This document shows, in pieces, positions 62,777 to 64,000 of a stretch of 64,000 nucleotides of DNA. A program made the position numbers and the translations under genes. This stretch comes from Crocinitomicaceae bacterium (GTDB lineage Bacteria > Bacteroidota > Bacteroidia > Flavobacteriales_G > Salibacteraceae). Position 1 is the first letter of the stretch; the number at the start of each line of letters is the position of its first letter. Under the pieces are notes generated by a model, which saw nothing but the letters and a program-made list of their open reading frames with translations, was not told the DNA's origin and did not search any database. The stretch covers positions 186,001 through 250,000 of the forward strand of contig PAVO01000007.1 in the NCBI GenBank assembly GCA_002713215.1, in the 5' to 3' direction.

Positions 62777-64000
62777 ATGCAGGATTTGCAAGCAAAGATC
62801 GATTTGCTTCGTATTTACCTCGCCGGCATTTGGCACAACAAGCGATACATTATGATAACAATGTGGCTTGTTTGCTTAACTGGTTTTGCCGTCGTGGCCA
62901 CGATGCCCAATCAATATAAAAGTTCAACGAAAATTTTCGCAGACACCAAAAGCATTCTTAAGCCGCTTATGCATGGCTTAACCGTTCAAGGTGATACTGA
63001 TCAGGAAATCCAGGTTATTGCTCGCACGCTTCTGAGTCGACCAAATCTTGAGGATATAGCAAGACAGACTGATTTGGACGTTGACAGCCCTACTGAGCAA
63101 CAGTATGAGTCATTGCTTGATCGCTTGAAAAATGACATTAAAGTGACCGGAAGCACTCGCGAAAACATGTATGAAATTGCGTACACCAGCACCAACCCGA
63201 ACATGGCTAAAAAAGTGGTGAGTGTTACTATGCAGATCTTCGTTGACTCAATGGTCGGTCAGAACAAACGTGAATCTGATGGCGCAGCTGTGTTTTTGCA
63301 GCAGCAAGTTGATGAGTATGAAGCCAAACTAAAAGATGCAGAAGCAGCACTATCCCTCTTCAAGCAAGAAAACCAAGACCGTCTTCCAGGTAATAACGCC
63401 AGCTACTATCAACGCGTCGCACAAATCAACGATGAAATTGAAGTAATTAATCTTTCCATAGCAGAAAAAGAGGCTGAGTTACGTGAATTAAAAGAACGTT
63501 TCTTGCCATCAAGCGCCAGCGAGAAATCGAACGTTGAATCAGAGCAGGTTGTGTCAACTCGATTCGATGCTCGACTAGAGCAGTTGGAAACGCAACTAGA
63601 TAGCCTTCGCGTTAGATATACAGATAAGCACCCTAATATTATTGAATTACAGGGCCTAATTAATACGCTTAAAAACTCTCAAGGTGAGGCTCAGGAAGCA
63701 ATCTTGGCTCAAGCGTCTCGTGGCGCCCTGACCGCTGCTGTCGGTGAAGAAAATGTCGCGATTCAAAACTTCTCTTTGAAGATCTCAGAGCTTTCATCTG
63801 AAGTAAGTGTACTTGAAACAAGAAAGAGCAACCTAAACACGAAGTTGCACGATCTTAAAGATAAGCTGAATCTTATTCCTGAAATTGAAGCCAAGCTTGT
63901 TGACCTAACGCGCGAGTACGACAGTACAAACAAAACTTACCAAGAGCTATTGGCAAGACTGCAATCAGCTGAGCTTTCACGAAAAACGGAAGAAAATACG
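62777..64000 (+). CDS. epsF: XrtA-type polysaccharide chain-length determinant (Wzz/EpsF-like), 3' end outside window
   Basis: The first 408 residues of a gene that continues past base 64000. Start ATG at 62777. MQDLQAKIDLLRIYLAGIWHNKR precedes the first membrane helix (about 25-45); long coiled-coil segments follow (about 170-330), as in XrtA-system chain-length determinants of the Wzz class. It sets polysaccharide length with epsB and wzx. It diverges from epsB. The SD lies in the hairpin CACA-ACAGGA-TGTG. Confidence 0.9.
   Translation, partial: MQDLQAKIDLLRIYLAGIWHNKRYIMITMWLVCLTGFAVVATMPNQYKSSTKIFADTKSILKPLMHGLTVQGDTDQEIQVIARTLLSRPNLEDIARQTDLDVDSPTEQQYESLLDRLKNDIKVTGSTRENMYEIAYTSTNPNMAKKVVSVTMQIFVDSMVGQNKRESDGAAVFLQQQVDEYEAKLKDAEAALSLFKQENQDRLPGNNASYYQRVAQINDEIEVINLSIAEKEAELRELKERFLPSSASEKSNVESEQVVSTRFDARLEQLETQLDSLRVRYTDKHPNIIELQGLINTLKNSQGEAQEAILAQASRGALTAAVGEENVAIQNFSLKISELSSEVSVLETRKSNLNTKLHDLKDKLNLIPEIEAKLVDLTREYDSTNKTYQELLARLQSAELSRKTEENT

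Noticed and set aside
1..64000. Any GGA at a ribosome-binding site as a CsrA site
   Set aside because: AGGA is a normal ribosome-binding sequence, so GGA alone is not evidence. Only sites within visible stems, or two sites in one leader, were listed. Short stems (3 bp, as at 19616, 24212 and 779) were not counted.
1..64000. tRNA, rRNA, CRISPR array, insertion sequence
   Set aside because: No conserved tRNA or rRNA sequence, regularly spaced repeat array or transposase was seen by eye.
1..64000. A csrA gene on this replicon
   Set aside because: No 60-70 residue frame starting with a CsrA-like N-terminus (MLILTRRVGE) was found in the window.

Overview
The window looks like part of a large low-GC plasmid or chromid from a marine gammaproteobacterium (Vibrionales/Alteromonadales-like; inferred from gene content and base composition, not from a search). 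It has a plasmid-type initiator gene facing an iteron array, a chromosome-independent set of DNA-metabolism genes, DotA/TraY-like membrane proteins, and a long exopolysaccharide (EPS) locus of the XrtA/PEP-CTERM type. I saw no rRNA, tRNA, CRISPR array or insertion sequence.

Layout. 1-13 kb: a DHH-family gene cut by the window edge, an operon of one small protein plus three tandem DotA/TraY-like polytopic proteins, a RecD2-like helicase and small backbone proteins. 13-16 kb: an unknown gene followed by a GGEEF diguanylate cyclase. 16-27.6 kb: replicon core with a multi-winged-helix protein, a full-length DHH/RecJ-like protein, a 1248-residue HEVTH protein, a YdjM-like membrane protein, two mutually related small proteins, the RepA-like initiator and a seven-copy iteron origin. 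27.6-31 kb: an NspS/MbaA-like periplasmic sensor and GGDEF-EAL pair. 31-40 kb: Dam methylase, two proteins with PEP-CTERM-like tails, a pilin, a SLOG-like protein, a tandem-PilZ protein, exonuclease I and an HPF-like protein. 40.6-41.5 kb: an exceptionally long CsrB-like RNA. 41.5-64 kb: EPS locus (acyltransferase, lipoprotein, PrsT, galU, ugd, Wzx, glycosyltransferases, amidotransferase, exosortase XrtA, deacetylase, sugar transferase, chain-length protein), interrupted by a Pif1-like helicase.

Main hypothesis. The RNA at about 40607-41457 begins and ends like CsrB, has about forty GGA motifs and at least ten clear hairpins with GGA in the loop, yet is over twice the length of E. coli CsrB. 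On the same replicon the ribosome-binding sites of many c-di-GMP and EPS genes lie in small hairpins with AGGA or AAGGAT loops, the classical CsrA site. Together with a polyamine-sensor/phosphodiesterase pair, a diguanylate cyclase and a tandem-PilZ protein, this suggests a replicon-borne biofilm module in which CsrA represses translation and the plasmid RNA relieves it. The same kind of hairpin precedes repA and a backbone gene, so replicon maintenance may be tied to the same switch. All of this is inferred from sequence.
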